In this document: positions 37,747 to 48,236 of the stretch, one piece after another
How positions within the stretch are numbered: the stretch's first letter is position 1
How the letters are laid out: each line of letters begins with the position of its first letter
Source: Antiaris toxicaria
Taxonomy: Eukaryota; Streptophyta; Magnoliopsida; Rosales; Moraceae
Reading direction: 5' to 3'
DNA: 64,000 nt
Assembly (NCBI GenBank): GCA_035233585.1
Contig: CP141154.1
Location: 84,200,501-84,264,500 of the forward strand
Program-made: the position numbers and the translations under genes
Notes under the pieces: model-generated
Told to the model about the DNA's origin: nothing
What the model saw: the letters and a program-made list of their open reading frames with translations, nothing else
Database searches by the model: none

Positions 37747-37836
37747 TGGTCAACCTTACTATTCACATATGAATAGTGGTCAAAGTTACTATTCACATAT
37801 GAATAGTGGCCAAAGGTACTATTTACAGTACTATTC
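37747..37836 (+). repeat. Three 30-bp units with W-box-like GGTCAA
   Basis: Units of the form GTGGTCAAAGTTACTATTCA plus a TATGAATA tail repeat with an exact 30-bp period (GGTCAA at 37748 and 37778, GGCCAA at 37808). GGTCAA is the complement of TTGACC, a core bound by WRKY factors. ATTCACATATGAAT within each unit is a near-palindrome. The regulatory role is inference. Confidence 0.7.
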
Positions 37837-38298
37837 ATAGAAATTTTATTTCTTGCATGTTTGAACTTACTGAGCCTGTAGCTCACCATTTTTGCTAATG
37901 TTGCAGGTAAGCGACCAGCTCAGTAGCTTATTTGACTGGATGCGGAAGGGATGGCACGTGTCAAATGGGATAACTGGGCGAGGGATATGATTCTGCCAGA
38001 GTCTTTCCGCTGAGCGATAAAAAGGGAAGGAAAAAAAAAAAAAAGAAACAGTCTTTTGTAATATTATATATTTACGAAAGTACTGTAATATGTAAATTGC
38101 TTTGTACTTGCCAACAAAGTAAATAGTGGGAAATGTTTTACATGATGTTTAAAGAAAAAAATTTTTTTTCCCAAAAACGTCATGATTTAAAAAGAAAGAG
38201 AGATAAGCCGGCGATCCATGAGAGTACAATCTATCGCAGTTAACGATAAAGCTCAACTGTAATAGTATTGTATGATCTCTACGAGGGGCGGGCCGTCA

Positions 38299-38490
38299 CA
38301 GTTGGTATCAGAGCGAGGTTTACGGTTGGTAAAGTTTAGAATACCAACTGCCGCCACAGTTAGTATCAGAGCAAGGCTTGCGATTGGTTTAGTTTATAAT
38401 ACCAACTGCTGTCACAGTTGGTATCAGAGCGGAATTACGGTTGGTTAAGTTTCGATTACCAACTGCAGTCACAGTTGGTATATCAGAGCA
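38299..38490 (+). repeat. Gypsy-1 tandem primer-binding-site array (4 copies)
   Basis: PBS-like TGGTATCAGAGC is at 38303-38314, TAGTATCAGAGC at 38361-38372, TGGTATCAGAGC at 38419-38430 and TGGTATATCAGAGC at 38476-38489. The period is 58, 58 and 57 bp. Each of the first three units is bounded by CAGTTGGTAT and an inverse ATACCAACTG (exact in unit 1: 38299-38308 with 38341-38350). Each ends in an LTR-end-like octamer (CCGCCACA, CTGTCACA, CAGTCACA) before the next PBS. Only the first copy lies at the LTR junction, the normal place for tRNA priming. Confidence 0.93.
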
Positions 38491-38609
38491 GTGTGACCAT
38501 ATCCTGATTTGACACTTCGCGCATCCTGCACCGCTCTCCAAGTAAGTAGTTTACTTAAGTTTAGTTAATTATTTTCTTATATGAAAATAATTATCTTATA
38601 GGTAGCAAG

Positions 38610-39683
38610 ATGACCAGACCTCCTTATGTGAGACCACCGCTACCTCGACCGAGAGGAGTATTACGGGTATGGACGAGACCTATTGTGAGGCCGTCTATGT
38701 CCCAACGACCGTTAATTAGACCCCCGGTGCCCGAGAGACCTCCAGTACCAGCATCAGCACCAGCGCCAGTAGATGTTGTACAGCAACGACCGATAGTTCA
38801 TCCACCGGTGGTAGTGGACATTCCAGTTGTTGGTGGACGCCAACACATTGGAGTGAGAGTTTCGGCTCGGGCAGTACAGGCATTTCGAGCTAGTAGTCCC
38901 CCGATGTTTGATGGTGGACGACAATCGATGGAAACGAAGGACTGGCTCCATGCCATCGAGAGGATTATGGTGATATGCGACATTGATCGAGATATGTGGA
39001 TTCTGTTGGCCGTCAGTAAGTTTCAGGGAGATGCTCTAGTGTTCTGGCAGTATTGCGACCAGGAGATTTTATTAGGATTCAATTGGGCTGAGTTCTGTCA
39101 GCGATTGACTGATCAGTTTCCGCCTAGGGATCCGACACCTGTTCCAGCACCCCCAGAGAGACGAGAGGCTGATACACCCGTGTATCCCGGATTTGATGAG
39201 GTTAGGGACTACATTCTCCAGACTGAGAGGATGGTCATGCTGTCTGGTGAGACGGTGATGTCTTACGCAGCACGATTTGAGGAGACCATTAGGAGAAGAT
39301 GTCCGTTGCCCAACCTCACTGAAGCAAACTGTTGTGAGCTGTTCTGGAGAGGGTTACCCATGGAGTTGAGACAGAGGGTAATCAAGCTATTTCCTCCTAC
39401 GCTCCAAGAGTTTGTGGTGACGATCAGGACGATCGAGAGAGAGATTCTGATTGAGCATCTGACGCAGAGTCGACGAGAGACACTGGGTCAAGATGAGATG
39501 TTTGCACGCATCTTCGGACCGAGAAGAATGATGAATGATCATGAAGCTGGACCGTCTAGACCACGAAGAGGTAATGACTCAGGACAGGGAGCATTGCCTA
39601 GGGGCGGTGACGATTCAGATGATACCGGTGACGATGAGGATTCAGAAGAATATCCTCTAGTCCCAGACACAGGGGATGCATGA
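38610..39683 (+). CDS. Gypsy-1 ORF1: extra gag-like protein, intact
   Basis: A 357-residue uninterrupted frame between the PBS array and the true gag. The N-terminal ~75 residues are rich in Pro and Arg (TRPPYVRPPLPRPRG). Residues ~95-260 have the spacing of a retrotransposon gag core: SPPMFDGG, KDWLHAIERIM, ALVFWQYCDQE, NWAEFCQRLTDQFPP, VMSYAARFEETIRRR, CCELFWRGLP. The last ~50 residues hold RPRRG and then a strongly acidic tail (DDSDDTGDDEDSEEYP). It lacks a CCHC knuckle, protease or membrane segment. The downstream gag shows the same pattern (RPPEFEG, EDWLSSLQVI, SWAEFLEEFNQKY), so an ancient gag duplication is inferred. It is the only element protein in the window free of stops. The start is the first ATG after an LTR-proximal leader. 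The role (second capsid or accessory factor) is unknown. Confidence 0.85.
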   Translation: MTRPPYVRPPLPRPRGVLRVWTRPIVRPSMSQRPLIRPPVPERPPVPASAPAPVDVVQQRPIVHPPVVVDIPVVGGRQHIGVRVSARAVQAFRASSPPMFDGGRQSMETKDWLHAIERIMVICDIDRDMWILLAVSKFQGDALVFWQYCDQEILLGFNWAEFCQRLTDQFPPRDPTPVPAPPERREADTPVYPGFDEVRDYILQTERMVMLSGETVMSYAARFEETIRRRCPLPNLTEANCCELFWRGLPMELRQRVIKLFPPTLQEFVVTIRTIEREILIEHLTQSRRETLGQDEMFARIFGPRRMMNDHEAGPSRPRRGNDSGQGALPRGGDDSDDTGDDEDSEEYPLVPDTGDA

Positions 39684-39975
39684 TCAGTAGATGCATACAT
39701 GTGCATAAGTAGCTTAGAGAAAAGCTCTTTTGTATAGACTTGTGGCCAAAATGTATAAAATGGCCGATGTATATATATGACTGGTGGTGGTTATGTATGA
39801 CATATAAATGTTTTGCTATGAATGAAATATCAAAATGATTATATGTTATACGATGATGTGTTACAATGATGTGGCTTTACAGTACCCTAAATTTCGTGAA
39901 TTGATATGATTTTACGAATGTGGTTATGGAAAAGCTAACGGTGAATTATTGTGCCATAATAGGACAATAGGCAAG
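39684..39975 (+). other. Gypsy-1 spacer between ORF1 and gag
   Basis: 292 bp, AT-rich, no ORF, matching the Gypsy-2 spacer in length. How gag-pol is translated downstream of a full upstream ORF is not evident; a second transcript or splicing would be needed in a plant. Confidence 0.6.
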
Positions 39976-42900
39976 ATGGTGGATTTGCGTAATCGACCAG
40001 AGGGACGAGAGCGACGTCCTAATGTTATGGAGAGACTGGATCAGATACAAGCCCTATTAGAAGCTCAGATGCAAGAAAATGCTAATCTGAGACGACGGGT
40101 AGAGGAGTTAGAACAGAGACAAGGCTCTGAGGGTACCCAAGTAGAACAACAAGCTGAGGTACATCCGGTTATCCCTCCAGTTGCGGTACATGAGAGAGCT
40201 CCTGAACCACAACCAGTATTAAACCTGGAACCCCTCTATGAAAGATTCAGGCGTATGAGACCGCCAGAATTTGAAGGGTCTACAAATCCACTAGAGGCTG
40301 AAGACTGGTTGTCATCCTTACAAGTGATTACGGAATTCATGAACCTAACCGACAGGGAGAAGGTTGCATGTGCGTCTTTTGTGCTGAGAAAAGATGCTCG
40401 TTTTGGTGGGACACTGTACGAATGAGGAGAGATGTGTCTACCATGAGTTGGGCGGAATTTCTGGAAGAATTTAACCAGAAATATTATGACCCTGCATCTC
40501 TGAGACAACAACAAAAAGAGTTCTCAGAATTGATGCAAGGAAATATGTCGGTAAGCGAAGTTTCCCGAAAATTCGACCAGTTATCCCGTTTATGCCCTTA
40601 TGTAGTCCCTACTGAGAGGGAGAAAATACAGAAAATGATCGGGATGTTCAGGCCAGAAATTGCTGCATTGGTAGATACTGGACAAGTACCGCCTATGTCT
40701 GTAGCAGATTGTGTGAGTCGGGCCATCAGAGCTGAGTTTCAGGTAGCCCGACAGAAAGAAGAAAGAGAGAAACACTGGGAGGCCAAGAAGAAGGAGAGGG
40801 CTTTGGCGAACTCTACACAAGCTGGTCAATCAAGCAAGCCAAGTCAGAATGCTAAACCAAGCCAAGGCAATAGTCAAGGATCCCAGCAAAATAAGAGAAA
40901 AGGCAATTTCTCGGGAAATCACCAGGGAAATAATCGAAACTAGCAGCGGAGAACAGCTGGTAATGCAGAATCCAATGTGAAAAATTGCCCTACATGCGGG
41001 AAAAGACATTCTGGGCAATGCAGATTCGGGCCACTTGTTTGCTATGAATGTGGAAAGGAAGGCCATTATGCCAGGAACTGTCCAAATAGGCAGGGTGGAC
41101 AAGGCACTTCCCAACCGCACCAGACACGCCCACAAGCTCATTCCCTTCAAACCAGAGTTGAAGAGTCACCAGTAAGGCCGCAACGCCAGGAGCGTGTGCC
41201 ACGTACCGATGCTCGTGTGATGGCCTACAGCAAAGAGGATGCAGAGGCAGGAACATCGAACGTAGTGACAGGTCAGCTTCCTGTCGCTAGTCATGTAGCC
41301 TCTGTATTATTTGATTCCGGTGCTACGCATTCTTTTGTTTCCTATGAATTTGCTGACAAGATAGGACTTCCTAAGGACTATATGGGAAGGGTATTTAAGA
41401 CAGCTTTACCCTCTGGGGAAGTATTGTTGTGCAAATACTGGCTACCTCATGTACCAGTATATGTGGCAAATAGGGAACTATATGCGGAGTTGATCGTGAT
41501 GAAGATCGCGGATTACGATGTGATTCTAGGCATGGATTTCCTAGGGAAATACCGAGTTACGATCGACTGTCGAAATCGAAAGATAGTATTCCAACCCGAG
41601 GAAGAGGAGAGTTTCGAATATGTTGACACTTCTCGAAAACCCGGGAAGATGATGATCAGTTCGCTGAGAGCAAGCAAGCTGATAGCCCGTGATTGCATGG
41701 GATATCTGGCATATGTGGTGGACACTACAGAGGAACAGAAGCTTCAACCTGAAGATGTTCCTGTGGTTAATGAATTTCTTGACGTATTTCCGGAAGAGCT
41801 ACCAGGGATACCTCCAGAGAGAGAAATCACGTTCGAAATTGAGTTAATGCCTGGAACGGCACCTATTTCCAAAGCACCATACCGCATGGCTCCAGTGGAG
41901 TTAAAGGAGCTGCAGGAACAATTAAAGGAGCTTTTGGATAAAGGATTCATCAGGCCGAGTTTTTCTCTATGGGGTACACCTGCGTTATTCGTCAAGAAAA
42001 AGGATGGAACATTCCGGTTGTGCATTGATTACAGGGAGTTGAATAAGGTTACGATCAAAAATAGGTATCCGTTACCTAGAATTGATGACCTATTCGACCA
42101 GTTAAAAGACGCAGCGGTATTTTCCAAGATCGACTTACGATCAGGATATCACCAGCTGAGAATTAAAGAAAGTGATATTCCTAAGATGGCGTTTAGGACT
42201 CGTTATGGTCACTACGAGTTTCTTGTGATGCCATTCGGATTAACAAATGCACCAGCAGCGTTCATGGATTTGATGAACAGAATATTTAAAGAGTATTTGG
42301 ATAAGTTTGTCATTGTATTCATTGATGACATTCTTATATACTCGAAGACTCATGAGGAGCACAAGGAGCATCTGAGGATCGTGTTGAATACGATAAGGAA
42401 GCATCAACTGTATGCCAAATTCTCAAAGTGTGAATTTTGGCTGGACAGAGTACATTTCCTTGGACATGTTGTATCCCAGGAAGGTATTGCTGTAGATCCG
42501 ACAAAGGTAGATGCAATTAACCAGTGGCCTGCACCCAAGAGTGTGACAGAAATACGCAGTTTCTTGGGGTTAGCTGGTTATTATCGGTGATTTGTAGAGG
42601 GATTTGCGCGTTTAGCTGCACCTCTTACTGCTCTTACACGTAAGGAAAGGAAGTACGAGTGGACTATGGAATGAGAAAGAAGCTTCCAGGAGTTAAATAG
42701 GCGACTGACAAGCGCACCAATCCTTACGCTTCCCACTGAAGGGGAGAAGTTTGTGATCTACACTGATGCATCTAAAATAAGATTGGGAGCAATCCTGATG
42801 CAAGATGGCAAGGTGATTGCCTATGCTTCCCGTCAATTAAAGGATCATGAAAGGAATTACCCTACGCATGACCTTGAACTTACGGCAGTAGTGTTCGCAC

Positions 42901-44611
42901 TTAAAATTTGGCGACACTATCTTTATGGAACTCAATGTCAGATTTTCACTGATCACCAAAGCCTGAAGTATTTCTTCACGCAAAAGGAGCTCAATATGCG
43001 ACAAAGACGATGGTTGGAACTGGTGAAGGATTATGATTGTGAAATCCTATACCATCCAGGGAAGGCCAACCGTGTAGCGGATGTTTTAAGTAGAAAGTCT
43101 ACCATATCGCACCAGCTACCGATAAACAAGCTTCCGAAGCCATTGCAGCAAGAGATAAATTCTTTAAACTTGGAGCTGATATCTGGAAGACTAGCTGCAC
43201 TCCAAGTGGAATCATCGCTATTTGAGGATATAAAGGAAGCTCAGAGGCGAGATCCAACCATGACAAGTTCTCAAGAAGGAATTTCCAAAGATGGAATGAT
43301 GCTTTATTAAGGAAGGATAAATGTTCCAGCTGATGAAGAACTTAGAAGACGGATCATGTCAGAAGCTCATGAGACACCCTATTCGTTCATCCCGGAGCTA
43401 GCAAGATGTATCAGGATTTGAAATTACAGTTCTGGTGGAAAGGGATGAAGAACGATATAGCGAAATTCGTGAGCAGATGCATGACCTGTCAGAGAATCAA
43501 AGCGGAACATAAACATCCCGCGGGAAGATTGGAACCGTTGGAGATTCCTGAATGGAAATGGGAACACATTACGATGGATTTTGTAGTGGGACTCCCAAAA
43601 ACCCGAGAAGGTTATGATGCCATTTAGGTTATTGTGGATAGACTGACCAAGACGGCACGGTTTATAGCTGTCAAGATGACTTTTTCGTTGGAAAAGTTTG
43701 CTCAGTTATACGTAACTCATGTCGTCAGACTACATGGAGTACCAAAATCCATTGTATCAGATCGAGATGCACGATTCACTTCGAATTTCTAGAAGTGTGT
43801 GCAAGAAGCCATGGGTACTGAATTGAGACTCAGTACGGCATTTCATCCGCAAACAGACAGACAGTCGGAGCAGACAATTCAGACGTTAGAGGACATGCTT
43901 CGAGCTTGTGTTATGGATTTTGCGGGAAATTGGAACGAGAAGTTACCATTGATTGAATTCTCGTACAATAATAGTTACCAAGCTTCTATAGGCATGGCAC
44001 CTTACGAGGCTTTGTATGGACGGAAGTGCAGATCACCATTACACTGGTATGATTTGCGAGAGAAGCAGTTGCATAAGACAGATTTCATAAAAGAGACTTC
44101 CGATGCAGTTGCTAGAATTCAGCGTCAAATGAAAATTGCGCAAAGCCGACAAAAGAGCTACGCGGATAAGAGGCGGAGATCCTTAGAGTTTGATGAAGGA
44201 GACTTCGTATTTCTCAAGGTATCGCCCATGAAGGGGATTATGCGTTTCGGTAAGAAGGGGAAACTGAGTCCAAGATATATTGGACCTTATGAAATTATCG
44301 AGCGCATTGGAAAGGTCGCTTATAGATTAGCGTTACCTCCAGAATTGTCGGCAGTGCATAATGTGTTTCATGTGTCGATGCTGAGAAAATATATACCAGA
44401 TCCGTCCCATGTTTTGAAGCATGAGCCCATTCAAATCCACAAGGATTTGACATATGAGGAACAGCCTATTCGAGTACTAGCTCGTGAAGAGAAAGTACTG
44501 AGGAATAAGGTAATCCCACTAGTGAAGATTTTGTGGAAAAATCACAACATTGAAGAAGCTACGTGGGAACGAGAAGACGAGATGAGGAGTTTATACCCCC
44601 ATTTGTTCTAA
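39976..44611 (+). pseudogene. gag-pol: Gypsy-1 gag-pol polyprotein, broken
   Basis: Begins MVDLRNRPEG with a heptad-rich segment (MERLDQIQALLEAQMQENAN). The gag core follows, then zinc knuckle CYECGKEGHYARNC (41040-41081), protease DSGATHSF (41313 on), RT with FIDD (42324-42329), RNase H (about 42753-43110), integrase (CMTCQ zinc site, MDFVVGL, VSDRDARF, TDRQSEQ) and a chromodomain-like tail (IPLVKILWKNHNIEEATWE). Lesions: loss of one T at 40401-40404 (Gypsy-2 has five Ts), TAG 40941-40943, TGA 42588-42590, TGA 42672-42674, TAA 43308-43310, a 1-base deletion near 43388, TAG 43625-43627 and TAG 43790-43792. The catalytic residues themselves are retained. The product would assemble particles, reverse-transcribe and integrate the element. 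Confidence 0.94.
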
Positions 44612-44633
44612 TTTTCGAGAATGAAAATTTTAT

Positions 44634-44646
44634 AAGGAGGGGTGAA
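44634..44646 (+). promoter_or_regulatory. Gypsy-1 polypurine tract
   Basis: AAGGAGGGGTGAA immediately precedes the 3' LTR start at 44647. It matches the Gypsy-2 tract at one mismatch. Confidence 0.87.
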
Positions 44647-47600
44647 TGTGACAACCGGGAAATTCAGGCAATTCTCGGATGAAAATGTACAATTGTATGT
44701 ATATAACAATTTGTACTATTTAAAGAGTGCAATAAATGTATTTATATTGGTTAGAATATATGAAAATGTTCTAACAATACTGACGAGTAAGAATTCAGTG
44801 TTGGAAAAATTCACTGAGTTGAAACGGGTGAAACGGTGCCAAAACCGGCATTGAAAACCCTAACCGAGACAATAAAAGATGGAAAACTTCCGGGGTTGAT
44901 TTTGATCAAACGGAAGCAATTTAAGTTGATCCGACTGCACAGGAGACCTCAGGAACACGCCGGGACGATTTCAGGAAAATTTCGGCTCGAACCGGTATCG
45001 GTCAAAAAGTAGTCGAATTAATGTGAATAGTAAAAGTCAAAGTCAACTTTTACTTTAGCAATTATGACATCATTAATCCATTTAATAAATGGGATTAAAA
45101 TGGTGGTTGGTAGCATTAATGGCCATGATTTATCTACTTTTTGATCTAAAGGCCAAGATTTGGCCAAAATTAACCATTTTTAATTTTTGAAAAATGGGGA
45201 AAGAATTAGTGTTGAAAGGTGTCTAATTCTTATTGGTTAATGGCCAAATTAATTGGCTTCTTAGTGGCATAAGTCGGCCACTTTTGGAACAAAAAGTCGA
45301 GACCAAATTTTCAAGCAAACAAACCAAAGAAAATTTTCTAAGTCTTCTTCCATGGTGGAGCCGTGAGTGACCAAGGGAAACCAAGATATTCCCTCAATTT
45401 TTCTTCACAAAAAGTGTGTCAAAACACTCCTTGAAGACAAAGGAAGCAATTGACTAAGGTAACTTCCCTTGCACTTGACTTTTTGTTGGTTTTTCTTCAA
45501 GAAATCCGTGGGTGAATAGTGGGAAAAAGATGGAGAATTTTTGGTTGTTTTCCATTAATTTGATGTTGGGTTTTGTTAAGGATGTAATAAGGAAGAAAAC
45601 CATGCAATTAGTTTAAAGAAAACCGAAATTTTGTTGGTTTTTCAAGGGTAAATCCGTGGGTTACCTTAAGTAAACAATGAGAAAATTTTGTGGTTTAATT
45701 GTTAATTTGCTTCCAAGTTCAATTTTGTGAAGAATAAAGCTTGAATTGCATTGTGAAAAGCTTGAAAAAAAATTGTGGGTGAACCTAACCTAATGTGGCC
45801 GTGGGTTACCTAAGGGTTGGTGGAAACTTTTGCATGATTTTATGTGATGTTTGGTTAATTTAAATCATGCATTTTAATATGTAAATGATGGAAATGTGAT
45901 TGAAAGAATGAAACAAAAATATTTGGCATGTGTTTTCTAAAGATGGCCGTGGGTTATATAAGGATAAAAACCCTAGGAAATTTGGTTGAAAATGCATTGA
46001 AAATGGGCTTGAAAATGTGTAAAAAAAAATGGCATTGAATAGCCTAAAAAGCGGTTGAAAAGTTTGAGAAGTTTTGGTTTGGTTTGGTTGTGAAAACCGA
46101 AACCAAAACTATGGACAAAATTGAGAAAAAAATTTTGTAATGTGGGTCAAAATGTGAAATTGGAAAATTGTGAGCTTTTATGTAAAAGTTTGGAAAACTT
46201 TTACATAATATAGGCTTGTGGTATAGTATGTGGCAGGTACATATGGTTCGAGGCGTACCTAACGCCGGAAGCCTTAAAATTACGCCGTAATGCTGCCGAA
46301 ATTTCGAAAACAGCATTTGGGGTAAAATGGAAATAAAAATAAAAAGTTTGGGGTCGGGTCGGAAACCCGAGTCCCTAACGAAAAAATTTAATAAGGGAAA
46401 CCTAAGGGGCGGTTCATGAATAGTAACCCGTCCCCTTAAAAATTTAAAACGCGAGTCAAATTGAAAAAAAAACTGACCCCGAGGGGGGGCGTTTTTGGAA
46501 ATGAAATAAAGGTCCGAGTCGGGAACGGAAAACCCGAGCCTCGGAGACCTAGGTCGGGAAAGTCTAGGTGAACGTTTTAAATACTAGTAAAACGTCCATT
46601 TGAGGCCCCGAAACGATAGAAAATCACTAAACCGACGTAAGGGTCGGAATAGTGTTTCCCGAGGGTCGGGAAAGTGAAAAGTGGAAATAAAATATAAATG
46701 AACTCGGTAATGATTAGAAAAGAGTCAGAAAAGTTCCTGAGAGCCAAAAATACAGTCTGGATCGGGAAAATTTCCGTCAGGGGTAAAATTGTAATTTTAC
46801 CAAAATATAGGGGCAAAATCGTAATTTTACCAAAATACAGGGGTAAAATCGTAATTTTAAAAAAGTTGGGGAAGATGGTGAAAATGATAAATAAAGTCTA
46901 AAAAGTTATAAATAGGTTTTATTTAAGCTTTTTAATGAAAAATAAAAGCTATAAATGGAAATGAAATTAACAGACAAAGTTTTGTCTGTAGGATCCAAAA
47001 ATCGACCTACAAGGAGGGCGATCAAAGATCCAAGAGAGAAAGAGGGAAGAGACTGATAAGGTAAGTTCAGACATTTACCTGTCTGCAACATATAGCATTA
47101 TTGTTGCTAACTTTGATGTACTAACTATAAGTTAGGTACATATGTGCTACGGGCACCATTATAGAGTAGAGAGAGAGACGTAATGTACTACGGGCACTAT
47201 TGAGAATGGACACATTGTTAATTGTGCTTCGGGCACTAGAGCAAGGTTAATGAAACTCACTCCCCTAAAAATTAAAATGTGAACCATTCCTAACCACGGG
47301 ACAATGTGAAGTCACTGGGTTAGAAATTTAAAAAGTCGGTAATGAAAACCACTTTCTGGCATACCAGCCTTCCGTACAGGGAGGTACTTTTGCCTTCGGG
47401 GCTATGAGACTAAGGTTGTGGAGGTCAGCACTGATGTACCGCTCTCAGTTATGTACTATTTTGCCTTCGGGGCTATGAGATTAAGGCTGTGGAGGTCAGC
47501 ACTAATGTACCGCTCCCAGTTATGCGCACTTAAATGGTACTGCCAACCTGAGCTCAAAACCAGAACATAAGCAAAGATAATCACCTAAAACTGAAACTAT

Positions 47601-48231
47601 GCCATAATTGAGCATAAGACAGTTTAGTGAGAGTACTAACATCGCGGTAGATGTACTGTTGTGACACTGTGTTGTGGTCAACCTTACTATTCACGTATGA
47701 ATAGTGGTCAAAGTTACTATTTACATATGAATAGTAGTCAAAGATACTATTCACGATGAATAGTACTATTCATAGAAATTTTATTTCTTGCATGTTTGAA
47801 CTTACTGAGCCTGTAGCTCACCATTTTTGCTAATGTTGTAGGTAAGCGACCAGCTCAGTAGCTTATTTGACTGGATGCGGACGGGATGGCGCGTGTCAAA
47901 TGGGATAACTGGGCGAGAGATATGGTTTTGCCAGAGTCTTTCCGCTGAGCGATAAAAAGGGAAGGAAAAAAAAAAAGAAACAGTCTTTTGTAATATTATA
48001 TATTTACGAAAGTACTGTAATATGTAAATTGCTTTGTACTTACCAACAAAGTAAATAGTGGGAAATGTTTTACATGATGTTTAAAGAAAAAAAAAATTTT
48101 CCCAAAAACGTCATGATTTAAAAAGAAAGAGAGATTAGCCGGCGACCCATGAGAGTACAATCTATCGCAGTTAGCGATAAAACTCAACTGTAATAGTATT
48201 GTATGATCTCTATGAGGGGCGGGCCGTCACA
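44647..48231 (+). repeat. Gypsy-1 3' LTR (3,585 bp)
   Basis: Near-identical to 34718-38300, with the same ends (TGTGACAACCGG, GGGCCGTCACA). It is followed by the ATATT duplication. It carries the hairpin at 46176-46210 and a TATAAATA at 46907-46914. Confidence 0.94.
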
Positions 48232-48236
48232 ATATT

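Larger units (their letters stand above)
34718..38300 (+). repeat. Gypsy-1 5' LTR (3,583 bp)
   Basis: Starts TGTGACAACCGG and ends GGGCCGTCACA, the ends forming the short inverted repeat TGTGAC/GTCACA. Internal landmarks: candidate TATA boxes at 36026-36032 and 36979-36986, a near-perfect hairpin at 36245-36279, three GTGCTACGGGCAC-type boxes (37216-37308), a 71-bp duplication (37460-37600) and three 30-bp units with GGTCAA (37747-37836). Confidence 0.94.
34718..48231 (+). mobile_element. Gypsy-1: full-length Ty3/Gypsy chromovirus
   Basis: A complete 13.51 kb element flanked by the perfect duplication ATATT (34713-34717 and 48232-48236). It holds a 5' LTR 34718-38300, a PBS array 38299-38490, ORF1 38610-39683, gag-pol 39976-44611, a polypurine tract 44634-44646 and a 3' LTR 44647-48231. 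The two LTRs differ at only a few positions in stretches I compared, so insertion is fairly recent. It has the same family structure as Gypsy-2 but opposite orientation. Stops and two frameshifts in gag-pol make it non-autonomous, while ORF1 is intact. Confidence 0.95.

Noticed and set aside
40401..40410. Possible programmed frameshift in Gypsy-1 gag
   Set aside because: Gypsy-2 has five Ts at this site and stays in frame, while Gypsy-1 has four. A one-base deletion in a homopolymer is the simpler reading.
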